The position numbers and the translations under genes are program-made. Below the pieces are notes generated by a model. It was not told the DNA's origin. It saw only the letters and a list, made by a program, of their open reading frames with translations, and searched no databases. From Noviherbaspirillum sp. (GTDB taxonomy: Bacteria; Pseudomonadota; Gammaproteobacteria; Burkholderiales; Burkholderiaceae), in assembly GCA_028292785.1 (NCBI GenBank), contig JAQGLQ010000244.1, positions 1 to 5,029 of the forward strand: a stretch of 5,029 nt of DNA, written 5' to 3'. Below, in pieces: positions 1 to 5,029 of this stretch. Within the stretch, counting starts at the first letter, position 1. The number at the start of each line of letters is the position of its first letter.

Positions 1-1117
1 TTAGCGCCTTCGCCGCCTTTGCGCGTGACTTCGACAGCTTCTGCGCGACGGCCATGTATTCCGACTTGCGCTTTTCTTCCTGCGCGCGCATCGCATCGAG
101 ATCGCTCACGTCGGTGAGCTGCTTCAGTTGAGCGGACAGAGCTTCCAGCTCCTGCGGCAGGTCGTCGGGAGCGACGTGAAATTTCCGGGACGTCGAGTGG
201 ATCGCGTCGAGGCGTGCTTCAACCTCATGCAAGCGTTTCGGATCGAGCTCGACCCTGCCGAGGTAATCGTTCAGCGAATAGACGGCTTCCTGCAACTGGA
301 TGCTCGCGGGTTCGAGAGCTTCCACCACGGGCTTGAGCGCGGCATCGATGTCGGCCAGCTTGCTCAGCTTGAGAGTCAGGGCGGCAAGCTGCGACAGCAT
401 GGGCTGGTCCGCTTCGGAGATGACGTTTACGGCTTCCTGCGCGCCTTCGATGAGGTTGGCGGCATGGGCGAGGCGGCTGTGTTCATTGGTGATTTCCGCC
501 CATTCGCCGGGTTTCATCGCGAGCTTTTCCAGTTCGCCGACCTGCCATTCGAGGCGTTCGCGTTCGCGCAACACATTCTTCGCATTGGATTCGAATTCTT
601 CGCGCTGCCGGGCAATCGCGCGCCACGTCCTGTATGCGGCGGCGACCGCCTTCGCATCCTCTTGCAAGCCCGCCTGGCTGTCGAGCAGAACACGCTGCGC
701 ATCGGCTTTCAGCAACGACTGATGGGCATGCTGTCCATGGATGTCGACCAGCATCTCACCGAGTTCACGCAATTGCGCGGCAGTCGCCGCCACGCCGTTG
801 ATGAACGCCTTGGAACGGCCGGCGTTGTCGATAACGCGGCGCAAGAGCGCACCGCCCTCTTCGCTGTGGAATTCATGCGTTTCCAGCCACGCGTCGGCGG
901 CATCGCCGGTGGAAAAGTGCGCGGTGATGTCGGTCTTCGACGCGCCGTCGCGCACAACGCTGGCATCGGCGCGCCCACCCAGCGCCAGTGCCAGCGCATC
1001 GATGAGTATCGATTTACCCGCCCCGGTTTCGCCGGTGAAAACGGTGAAACCGGGAGCGAAGTCGAGTTCGATCGCGTCGACAATGACAAAGTCTTTGATG
1101 GATAGTGTGCGCAGCAT
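1..1117 (-). CDS. recN: DNA repair protein RecN, N-terminal 372 residues (cut by window edge)
   Basis: RecN is an SMC-like ATPase that acts in the cytoplasm at DNA double-strand breaks and promotes recombinational repair. Reading from the ATG at 1117 gives an open frame with no stop to the left edge. The N-terminus MLRTLSIKDFVIVD is typical of the family. The Walker A loop GETGAGKS is at residues 29-36. The conserved GRSKAFING is at about 100-108 and the RecN signature DIHGQH starts at about 125. From about residue 150 the protein is rich in charged and Leu heptad-like sequence (for example RERERLEWQ near 184), fitting the coiled-coil arm. Family members are about 550 residues, so roughly 180 residues, including the ABC signature and Walker B, lie outside the window. 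The gene starts 33 bases after the nadK stop on the same strand, suggesting co-transcription. I see no clear LexA operator and no Shine-Dalgarno sequence before the ATG. Identification is secure; the state of the C-terminus cannot be judged. Confidence 0.96.
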   Translation of the reverse strand, partial: MLRTLSIKDFVIVDAIELDFAPGFTVFTGETGAGKSILIDALALALGGRADASVVRDGASKTDITAHFSTGDAADAWLETHEFHSEEGGALLRRVIDNAGRSKAFINGVAATAAQLRELGEMLVDIHGQHAHQSLLKADAQRVLLDSQAGLQEDAKAVAAAYRTWRAIARQREEFESNAKNVLRERERLEWQVGELEKLAMKPGEWAEITNEHSRLAHAANLIEGAQEAVNVISEADQPMLSQLAALTLKLSKLADIDAALKPVVEALEPASIQLQEAVYSLNDYLGRVELDPKRLHEVEARLDAIHSTSRKFHVAPDDLPQELEALSAQLKQLTDVSDLDAMRAQEEKRKSEYMAVAQKLSKSRAKAAKAL

Positions 1118-1150
1118 AGGGAATTTATTGTGGCGACCGGAAGGGGAGCA

Positions 1151-2068
1151 CTATTTTAGCCGCCCTTCCACCGACGGGTACTCGTTCCAGTGCAGCTTCT
1201 CGCGCAAGGTGTCGTAGTAGCTCCAGCCTGCGGGATGCAGGAAGGTGATGGTATGCGCGGAACGCTTGACGACGATGCGGTCATGATGCATCAGGCTGGT
1301 GAGCGACTGCATGTCGAAATTGACGCTGACCTCGCGGCCGCCCATGATCTCGATGACGATCTCGCTCGTATCCGGCACGACGATGGGCCGGTTGGACAAG
1401 GCGTGCGGCGCGATGGGAACCATGACGATGCCGTTCAGGCGCGGATGCAGCAACGGGCCGCCGGCCGACAGCGCATAGGCGGTGGAGCCGGTCGGTGTCG
1501 AAGCGATCAGGCCATCCGAACGCTGGTTGTACATGAAGCGTCCGTCGACCTCGACCTTCAGTTCCACCATGCCGAACGTGGGTCCGCGCGAGACGACGAC
1601 GTCGTTGAAAGCCAGCCCGTCGAAAATCACCGTGCCGTCGCGGATGAGCGCGCCTTCAAGCAGGGTACGCTGTTCGGACTCGAGCTTGCCGCTTAACATA
1701 TTGGCAAGCACGGTCAGCATGCCTTCCTGCGAGATGTCGGTCATGAAACCGAGGCGCCCCTGATTGATGCCGATCAGCGGCACGTTGTAGGGGGCAAGCT
1801 GGCGCGCGATGCCAAGCATCGTGCCGTCGCCACCCACCACGATCGCCACGTCGGCATGCTTGCCGATTTCCGCCGGCGTCATGGTCGTGACACCGCCGAG
1901 CGCGATATTGTGCGCCGTATCCTTTTCGAAAACGACCGTATATCCCGCGCCGGCCAGATACGCGGCGATTTCCGAGAGGGACTCCGCGATACCCGCGGCC
2001 ATGTATTTTCCGACAATCGCGATGACCTTGAACTGTCGCGGGTCAGGTGAAGAAGTGGGAGGCAGCAT
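1151..2068 (-). CDS. nadK: NAD kinase (ATP/polyphosphate-dependent NAD phosphorylation)
   Basis: NAD kinase phosphorylates NAD to NADP in the cytosol and is the only route to NADP in most bacteria. With the ATG at 2068 the protein is 305 residues, close to the usual 290-310. Visible motifs are the nucleotide-binding GGDGT at residues 79-83 with the catalytic Asp81, GINQGRLGF at 100-108, the Asn-Asp pair at 155-156 in [10 protein letters not shown], and the long conserved block [20 protein letters not shown] at 184-203. The C-terminus [13 protein letters not shown] is typical of betaproteobacterial NadK. Start choice: the frame stays open upstream to an ATG at 2119 and a TTG at 2128, but those add about 20 residues with no family character. 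The 2068 start sits just before the first beta strand ([10 protein letters not shown]) and just after a good extended -10 element. No Shine-Dalgarno sequence is seen. The gene diverges from the HAD phosphatase and probably leads a nadK-recN unit. Confidence 0.97.
   Translation of the reverse strand: MLPPTSSPDPRQFKVIAIVGKYMAAGIAESLSEIAAYLAGAGYTVVFEKDTAHNIALGGVTTMTPAEIGKHADVAIVVGGDGTMLGIARQLAPYNVPLIGINQGRLGFMTDISQEGMLTVLANMLSGKLESEQRTLLEGALIRDGTVIFDGLAFNDVVVSRGPTFGMVELKVEVDGRFMYNQRSDGLIASTPTGSTAYALSAGGPLLHPRLNGIVMVPIAPHALSNRPIVVPDTSEIVIEIMGGREVSVNFDMQSLTSLMHHDRIVVKRSAHTITFLHPAGWSYYDTLREKLHWNEYPSVEGRLK
1153..1160 (-). promoter_or_regulatory. Possible -10 element for recN inside the nadK 3' end
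   Basis: On the minus strand the octamer GCTAAAAT overlaps the last codons of nadK. It contains TAAAAT, a 5/6 match to the sigma-70 -10 consensus. The same nine bases GCTAAAATA form the -10 region before hrcA at 2863-2871. Transcription from here would give recN a leader of about 30 bases. No convincing -35 element is visible upstream, and the TAA/TAG-like content may simply come from the stop codon. This is a weak call. Confidence 0.2.
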
Positions 2069-2075
2069 GCTGCAG

Positions 2076-2084
2076 ATTAGACCA
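2076..2084 (-). promoter_or_regulatory. Candidate extended -10 promoter of nadK
   Basis: On the minus strand TGG (2084-2082) is followed directly by TCTAAT (2081-2076). This matches the extended -10 form TGn plus a hexamer with 5/6 identity to TATAAT. The hexamer ends seven bases before the nadK ATG, so transcription would begin at or about one base before the start codon. The best -35 candidate is only a 3/6 match (CTGCAA, 18-base spacer), which is acceptable for an extended -10 promoter. The position also supports the 2068 start of nadK over the longer alternatives. Confidence 0.4.
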
Positions 2085-2139
2085 TAATTTACCTGGCTGT
2101 TGCAGTGCAATCTCCGCATGCTTAACAAATGACAAATAT

Positions 2140-2838
2140 ATGGCGCCCATCAAAGCTGTGCTTTTCGACCTCGACGATACGCTGTGGCCTATCGTGCCCG
2201 TGATCAAGCGTGCGGAAGCGATTCTGTATGACTGGATCTGCGTCAACGCGCCCCGGGTCGCCCGGCGGCATACGATCGAGTCGCTGCGGCAAATGCGTCT
2301 TGCATTGCTCGAGGCCCGTCCTCATTTTCATACTGATTTGCGCGCATTGCGTCACGCCAGCCTGCTGGAAGCGTTCGCCGCCGAAGGCGAGGATGCCATT
2401 CTGGTGGACACGGCGATCGAAGTGTTTTCCGCGGCCCGCAATGAAGTGACGCCATTCGATGATGTATTGCCAACCTTGTCGAAGCTGCAGGGACGTGTCG
2501 CTGTCGGCTCGGTGTCGAATGGCGTGGCCGATCTCGACGCGATCGGACTGGCGCCTTATTTTCAGGCATCGGTCGCGGCCCACCGGCACGGCGTCGCCAA
2601 ACCGCATCCATCGATCTTTCATGCCGGCTGCGCCGCGCTCGGCGTCGAACCGCACGAGACGCTCTATGTCGGCGACGATCTGTTCATCGATGTGGAAGGC
2701 GCGCAGAAAGCCGGGCTGCGCGCCGCCTGGATCAAGCGCGCGGAATTGAAACCGGAGATCACCATGCCGGATTACATATGCCCCGATGTGGTCATCAGTA
2801 CACTGCATGAATTGGATCAATGGTTAAACCCCGATTAA
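2140..2838 (+). CDS. HAD superfamily hydrolase (subfamily IA-like phosphatase), substrate unknown
   Basis: This is a haloacid dehalogenase-fold phosphatase of 232 residues, probably cytosolic and Mg-dependent. All four HAD motifs are visible: motif I DLDDT at residues 10-14 (nucleophile Asp10, acid/base Asp12), motif II at SNG 126-128, motif III Lys154 in [10 protein letters not shown], and motif IV GDD at 178-180 with Asp184. The helical stretch between about 16 and 105 fits a C1-type cap, as in phosphoglycolate phosphatase and nucleotidase-like members (COG1011 style). The motifs do not fix a substrate, so no gene name is given. The start is the ATG at 2140, five codons before the first core strand. 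A GTG at 2047 is in frame but would add 31 Cys-rich residues and overlap nadK. No Shine-Dalgarno sequence or convincing promoter is seen upstream (TTGCAG at 2100 with TAACAA at 2123 is only 3/6 on each element). hrcA follows after 38 bases on the same strand. Confidence 0.93.
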   Translation: MAPIKAVLFDLDDTLWPIVPVIKRAEAILYDWICVNAPRVARRHTIESLRQMRLALLEARPHFHTDLRALRHASLLEAFAAEGEDAILVDTAIEVFSAARNEVTPFDDVLPTLSKLQGRVAVGSVSNGVADLDAIGLAPYFQASVAAHRHGVAKPHPSIFHAGCAALGVEPHETLYVGDDLFIDVEGAQKAGLRAAWIKRAELKPEITMPDYICPDVVISTLHELDQWLNPD

Positions 2839-2864
2839 CGCTGGCCCCGGCTGCCAAGCCTCGC

Positions 2865-2870
2865 TAAAAT
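2865..2870 (+). promoter_or_regulatory. -10 element of hrcA, placed for a leaderless transcript
   Basis: TAAAAT (5/6 match to TATAAT) ends six bases before the hrcA ATG at 2877, so normal initiation would fall on or next to the A of the start codon. The best -35 candidate is CTGGCC at 2841-2846 with an 18-base spacer, only a 3/6 match. It lies just after the stop of the HAD gene. There is no CIRCE element (TTAGCACTC-N9-GAGTGCTAA) here, so direct HrcA autoregulation at this promoter is not supported by sequence. Confidence 0.45.
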
Positions 2871-2876
2871 ACCCTT

Positions 2877-3899
2877 ATGCAACTTGATTCCCGTGCCCAA
2901 ACCTTGCTCAAGGCTCTCGTCGAACGGTATATCGCCGACGGACAGCCGGTGGGTTCCCGCGCGCTTTCCAAGATCTCCGGCCTTGATCTGTCGCCGGCGA
3001 CCATTCGCAACATCATGGCTGACCTCGAGGAAATGGGATTCGTCTCGAGTCCGCATACGTCGGCCGGAAGGGTGCCGACGCCGCGCGGCTATCGTGTCTT
3101 TGTTGACACGTTGCTAACGGTGCAGTTCATCGACGAGACCACGGTGGAAGCCAAGCTGCAGCCGCGCCTCAAGTCGAACTCTCCCCAAAAAATCATCACG
3201 AATGCCGCGCAGGTGCTTTCCTCCCTGTCGCAGTTCGCCGGCGTCGTCATGACGCCGAAGCATGAATCGGTGTTTCAGCAGATCGAATTTCTGCGCCTGT
3301 CCGAAAAACGCATTCTGCTGGTCATCGTGGCACCGAACGGCGAGGTGCAGAACCGCCTGCTGCTGACCGAGGTGGACTACACGCCATCGCAGCTGATCCA
3401 GGCGGCCAACTATATCAATCAGCACTACGGCGGACTCAGTTTCGACGAAGTGCGCAATCGCCTGCAGAATGAACTGCGCCAGCTGCGCGACGACATGACG
3501 CATCTCATGCAGGCGGCCGTCGAAGCCGGCACCGACGCCATGTCGGACCACGGCGACGATGTGGTCATTTCGGGCGAGCGCAATCTGTTGAGCGTGACCG
3601 ATCTTTCATCCAACATGACTTCGCTGCGCAAGCTGTTCGAAATGTTCGAGCAGAAGACCGGCCTGATGCAGTTGCTCGACCTATCGAGCAAGGCGACCGG
3701 CGTGCAGATATTCATCGGCGGCGAATCGCAACTGGTGCCGATGGATGACATGAGCATCGTCACCGCCCCGTATGAAGTCAACGGCAAGGTGGTCGGCACG
3801 CTCGGCGTCATCGGACCGACGCGGATGGCATACGAACGGGTGATACCGATCGTCGACATCACCGCAAAGCTGCTGTCGAATGCGCTAAGCCACTCCTGA
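2877..3899 (+). CDS. hrcA: Heat-inducible transcription repressor HrcA
   Basis: HrcA is a cytoplasmic DNA-binding repressor. It binds CIRCE operators before groESL and sometimes dnaK operons, and is kept active by the GroE chaperonin (family knowledge). The protein is 340 residues, normal for the family. The N-terminal winged helix-turn-helix spans about residues 1-75. It contains the recognition-helix region [17 protein letters not shown] (39-55) and the family hallmark [17 protein letters not shown] (59-75). The rest, about 100-325, fits the GAF-like dimerisation domain, and [13 protein letters not shown] near the C-terminus is conserved. The ATG at 2877 is the only sensible start, since the N-terminus matches other Burkholderiales HrcA proteins from [11 protein letters not shown]. 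No Shine-Dalgarno sequence precedes it. It may also be read from upstream with the HAD gene. Downstream it converges on fur; no hemH follows, though I recall hemH next to hrcA in some relatives. Confidence 0.97.
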   Translation: MQLDSRAQTLLKALVERYIADGQPVGSRALSKISGLDLSPATIRNIMADLEEMGFVSSPHTSAGRVPTPRGYRVFVDTLLTVQFIDETTVEAKLQPRLKSNSPQKIITNAAQVLSSLSQFAGVVMTPKHESVFQQIEFLRLSEKRILLVIVAPNGEVQNRLLLTEVDYTPSQLIQAANYINQHYGGLSFDEVRNRLQNELRQLRDDMTHLMQAAVEAGTDAMSDHGDDVVISGERNLLSVTDLSSNMTSLRKLFEMFEQKTGLMQLLDLSSKATGVQIFIGGESQLVPMDDMSIVTAPYEVNGKVVGTLGVIGPTRMAYERVIPIVDITAKLLSNALSHS

Positions 3900-3906
3900 G
3901 ATGGAC

Positions 3907-3922
3907 CGCGACGCGTGTCGCG
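3907..3922. terminator. GC-rich hairpin between convergent hrcA and fur (possible bidirectional terminator)
   Basis: A perfect six-base inverted repeat, CGCGAC and GTCGCG, encloses the loop GCGT, eight bases after the hrcA stop and eleven bases beyond the fur stop. Its place between two convergent genes suggests transcription termination or protection of 3' ends. There is no T-run on either side, so it is not a standard intrinsic terminator, and the stem is short. Function is inferred from position only. Confidence 0.35.
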
Positions 3923-3933
3923 AGCTGGAACGC

Positions 3934-4368
3934 TTATCTGCTGCGATACGGACAGTCTGTCTTGCTGCAGTGCGCGTATAACGCGAGGGCGTGTTCGGAA
4001 ATATCGAAACCGCGCTCGCGCGCGACCTTCTGCTGCCGCTTTTCGATTTCCTCATCGTAAAACTCTTCAACGCGTCCGCAGTCGAGGCACACGAGATGAT
4101 CGTGATGCGAACCTGCATTGAGTTCAAAAACCGCCTTGCCCGTTTCAAAATGATTGCGGTGCAACAGCCCCGCCTGTTCGAACTGCGTCAGTACGCGATA
4201 AACCGTTGCCAAGCCGACATCCATGTTTTCGGTAAGCAGGATCTTGTATACATCTTCGGCGCTCAGGTGGCGTACCGAACTATTCTGGAAAATATCTAGG
4301 ATCTTGAGCCGGGGCAGGGTCGCTTTCAGACCGCTGGCTTTAAGCTCGGAAGGGTTGTCGGGCATCAT
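3934..4368 (-). CDS. fur: Ferric uptake regulator Fur
   Basis: Fur is a cytoplasmic metal-dependent repressor that, with Fe(II) bound, shuts off iron-uptake genes by binding Fur boxes. The protein is 144 residues, or 143 from the second of two tandem ATGs (4365). The N-terminal winged helix carries [12 protein letters not shown] and the DNA-recognition region [18 protein letters not shown] (51-68). Counting from the first Met, the metal ligands known from E. coli Fur are all present with an offset of one: His34, Glu82, His89 and His91 for one site; His88, Asp90, Glu109 and His126 for the other. The structural cysteines are Cys94, Cys97, Cys134 and Cys139. From the second ATG the numbering matches E. 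coli exactly and the N-terminus aligns (MPDNPSELK against MTDNNTALK), so 4365 may be the true start. It converges on hrcA and diverges from bamE. No Shine-Dalgarno sequence is visible. Zur and PerR are much less likely given the overall match to Fur. Confidence 0.97.
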   Translation of the reverse strand: MMPDNPSELKASGLKATLPRLKILDIFQNSSVRHLSAEDVYKILLTENMDVGLATVYRVLTQFEQAGLLHRNHFETGKAVFELNAGSHHDHLVCLDCGRVEEFYDEEIEKRQQKVARERGFDISEHALALYAHCSKTDCPYRSR

Positions 4369-4393
4369 ATTCGTCGAATCAGGTTATCTGCTT

Positions 4394-4399
4394 TATCAT
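4394..4399 (+). promoter_or_regulatory. Candidate -10 element of bamE, overlapping the fur -10
   Basis: TATCAT on the plus strand is a 5/6 match to TATAAT and would start transcription near 4406, giving a bamE leader of about 35 bases. It shares five of its six positions with the fur -10 on the opposite strand. The -35 region is poor (TTCGTC at 4370-4375 with an 18-base spacer). The gap between fur and bamE is only 72 bases, so the bamE promoter must lie here or within fur. Confidence 0.3.
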
Positions 4400-4424
4400 A
4401 TAGCGTTTTTGCACAATTGCTCAA
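4395..4424 (-). promoter_or_regulatory. Sigma-70-type promoter of fur
   Basis: On the minus strand TTGAGC (4424-4419; 4/6 match to TTGACA) is followed by an 18-base spacer and TATGAT (4400-4395; 5/6 match to TATAAT). Transcription would begin near 4388 and give fur a leader of about 20 bases. This is the best-formed two-element promoter in the window. The sequence TATCATATA around the -10 is close to a palindrome, so a -10-like hexamer is also read on the plus strand towards bamE. No good Fur box overlaps it. Confidence 0.5.
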
Positions 4425-4433
4425 CGAATTGAG
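4420..4433. repeat. Inverted repeat in the bamE leader, overlapping the fur -35
   Basis: CTCAA (4420-4424) and TTGAG (4429-4433) are perfect inverted arms around CGAA. In bamE mRNA they could form a small hairpin whose right arm includes GAG, part of the only weak Shine-Dalgarno-like stretch (GAGA, six bases before the ATG). On DNA the left arm coincides with the fur -35 hexamer, so a binding site for a dimeric regulator is an alternative. With five pairs, mostly A-T, the hairpin is weak on its own. Confidence 0.3.
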
Positions 4434-4440
4434 ATCCCCT

Positions 4441-4992
4441 ATGCGAACGTCGTTCTCCAGCAATGATCGTAAACCGGCTGTGGGCAGGGCACTCTGCCTC
4501 GTTTTCGCGGCATGCCTCGCCGGCTGCGCATCGAAGAATCCATTGATGGAAGAATCGGTCGCGTCCAAGAATTCAGCGGCACCCGCGGACCGACCGCAAG
4601 CCGCAGGCATGCAAACCACCGGCCCGACCGGTGTGCGGCGCTTCCTTGGCATATTCGCGCCCTACCGGGTCGACGTACACCAGGGCAACTTCGTTTCGCG
4701 CGAAATGGTCTCCCAGCTCACCGATGGAATGCAGCGACCCGAAGGCGTCACGCGCGAGCAGGTGCGCTTCGTCCTCGGCACGCCTTTGCTGACCGACATT
4801 TTCCATGCCGATCGCTGGGATTATGCATTCCGCCTGCAAAAAAGAACCGGTGAAGTCATCACCAGCCGCGTAACGGTGTTCTTCAAGGACGATCGCCTCG
4901 GGCGTATCGAAAGCGGCGAACTGCCGACCGAGCAGGAATATCTTGCCTTCATCGCTGGCGCTGCGCCAGGCGCCTCCTCCAAATCGAAATAA
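4441..4992 (+). CDS. bamE: Outer membrane protein assembly factor BamE (OmlA/SmpA lipoprotein)
   Basis: BamE is a lipoprotein on the periplasmic face of the outer membrane that stabilises the BamA-BamD complex during beta-barrel insertion. The protein is 183 residues from the ATG at 4441. A basic n-region and hydrophobic core (17-27) end in the lipobox LAGC, so Cys29 is the predicted lipidated residue. A Ser/Ala/Pro-rich linker of about 40 residues follows, longer than in E. coli BamE. The SmpA/OmlA domain runs from about 70 to 160 with the signatures PYRVDVHQGNFVS (74-86), VRFVLGTPLLTDIF (108-121) and RWDYAFR (125-131). Five to six extra residues (QRPEGV, 98-103) sit between GM and TREQV, where E. 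coli reads GMTQQQV. The C-terminal tail is Ala/Ser/Lys-rich. A TTG at 4417 is in frame but unlikely as the start. It diverges from fur, and the probable dapB begins 16 bases downstream. Confidence 0.95.
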   Translation: MRTSFSSNDRKPAVGRALCLVFAACLAGCASKNPLMEESVASKNSAAPADRPQAAGMQTTGPTGVRRFLGIFAPYRVDVHQGNFVSREMVSQLTDGMQRPEGVTREQVRFVLGTPLLTDIFHADRWDYAFRLQKRTGEVITSRVTVFFKDDRLGRIESGELPTEQEYLAFIAGAAPGASSKSK

Positions 4993-5008
4993 ACCTTCAA
5001 GCCGCCGC

Positions 5009-5029
5009 ATGAAACAAATGAAAATTGCT
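5009..5029 (+). CDS. dapB: First seven codons of a downstream gene, probably dapB (dihydrodipicolinate reductase)
   Basis: An open frame from the ATG at 5009 reads MKQMKIA to the right edge, 16 bases after the bamE stop. The short start MKIA fits the first beta strand of the Rossmann fold of DapB, the NAD(P)H-dependent reductase of lysine and diaminopimelate synthesis. From memory, dapB follows bamE in many Burkholderiales. A second ATG at 5018 could be the true start. No Shine-Dalgarno sequence is visible; close spacing suggests co-transcription with bamE. Seven residues cannot identify a protein, so the name rests mostly on gene order. Confidence 0.5.

Noticed and set aside
128..1105. Long plus-strand open frame (325 codons) opposite recN
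   Set aside because: It lies in exact codon register opposite recN. recN simply lacks codons that read as stops on the other strand, a usual effect of GC-rich codon use. The translation has no family character.
1118..1150. LexA (SOS) box before recN
   Set aside because: No CTGT-N8-ACAG-type palindrome is visible in the nadK-recN gap.
2069..2128. Longer nadK starts at 2119 (ATG) or 2128 (TTG)
   Set aside because: The added residues do not resemble NadK, and the best -10 element lies downstream of both starts.
2047..2139. N-terminal extension of the HAD gene from a GTG at 2047
   Set aside because: It would overlap the nadK start, is Cys-rich with no HAD character, and the ATG at 2140 lies right before the core strand carrying DLDDT.
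2839..2876. CIRCE operator before hrcA
   Set aside because: Neither TTAGCACTC nor GAGTGCTAA, nor a close match, is present here or elsewhere in the window.
4383..4397. Fur box for autoregulation of fur
   Set aside because: Two GATAA-type hexamers occur on the minus strand, but they start nine bases apart instead of the six-base spacing of Fur hexamers, and the 19-base palindrome is not matched.
4573..5010. Minus-strand open frame opposite bamE
   Set aside because: It is a shadow of a well-identified lipoprotein gene with a lipobox and SmpA/OmlA motifs; no support of its own.
1..5029. Mobile element, defence system, CRISPR, tRNA or riboswitch
   Set aside because: I looked on both strands for direct repeats, terminal inverted repeats, transposase or integrase motifs and RNA gene shapes and saw none. 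Gaps between genes are 72 bases or less and coding content is conserved housekeeping.

Overview
This window holds ordinary chromosomal housekeeping genes from a betaproteobacterium. It is most likely Burkholderiales, and the style of the HrcA, Fur, NadK and BamE proteins suggests something near Oxalobacteraceae (inference from remembered family sequences; no search was run). Base composition is moderately GC-rich and looks even throughout. I see no rRNA, tRNA, CRISPR array, insertion sequence, phage gene or other sign of recent transfer. Coding density is high, the longest non-coding gap is 72 bases, and no stretch over 300 bases lacks a gene.

Left part (1-2068, minus strand): nadK (NAD kinase) followed 33 bases later by the 5' two-thirds of recN (SMC-like DNA repair ATPase). 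recN runs off the left edge. The pair looks like a two-gene transcription unit. Middle (2140-3899, plus strand): a HAD-family phosphatase of unknown substrate, diverging from nadK across 71 bases, then hrcA (heat-shock repressor of the CIRCE regulon) 38 bases downstream. Right part: fur (minus strand, 3934-4368) converges on hrcA with 34 bases between stops, including a short GC-rich hairpin. Diverging from fur is bamE/omlA (4441-4992), an outer-membrane lipoprotein of the BAM complex. It is followed by the first seven codons of what is probably dapB.

The genes do not form one pathway. They cover NADP synthesis, double-strand-break repair, heat-shock repression, iron-responsive repression and outer-membrane assembly. 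Two global repressors (HrcA and Fur) sit back to back in convergent orientation.

I do not see a new biological system here. The points most worth checking are about gene expression. hrcA and nadK both have a good -10 element ending 6-7 bases before the start codon, which suggests leaderless mRNAs. None of the start sites has a strong Shine-Dalgarno sequence. The fur and bamE promoters appear to share an overlapping, oppositely oriented -10 element. BamE also carries a small insertion in an otherwise conserved motif.
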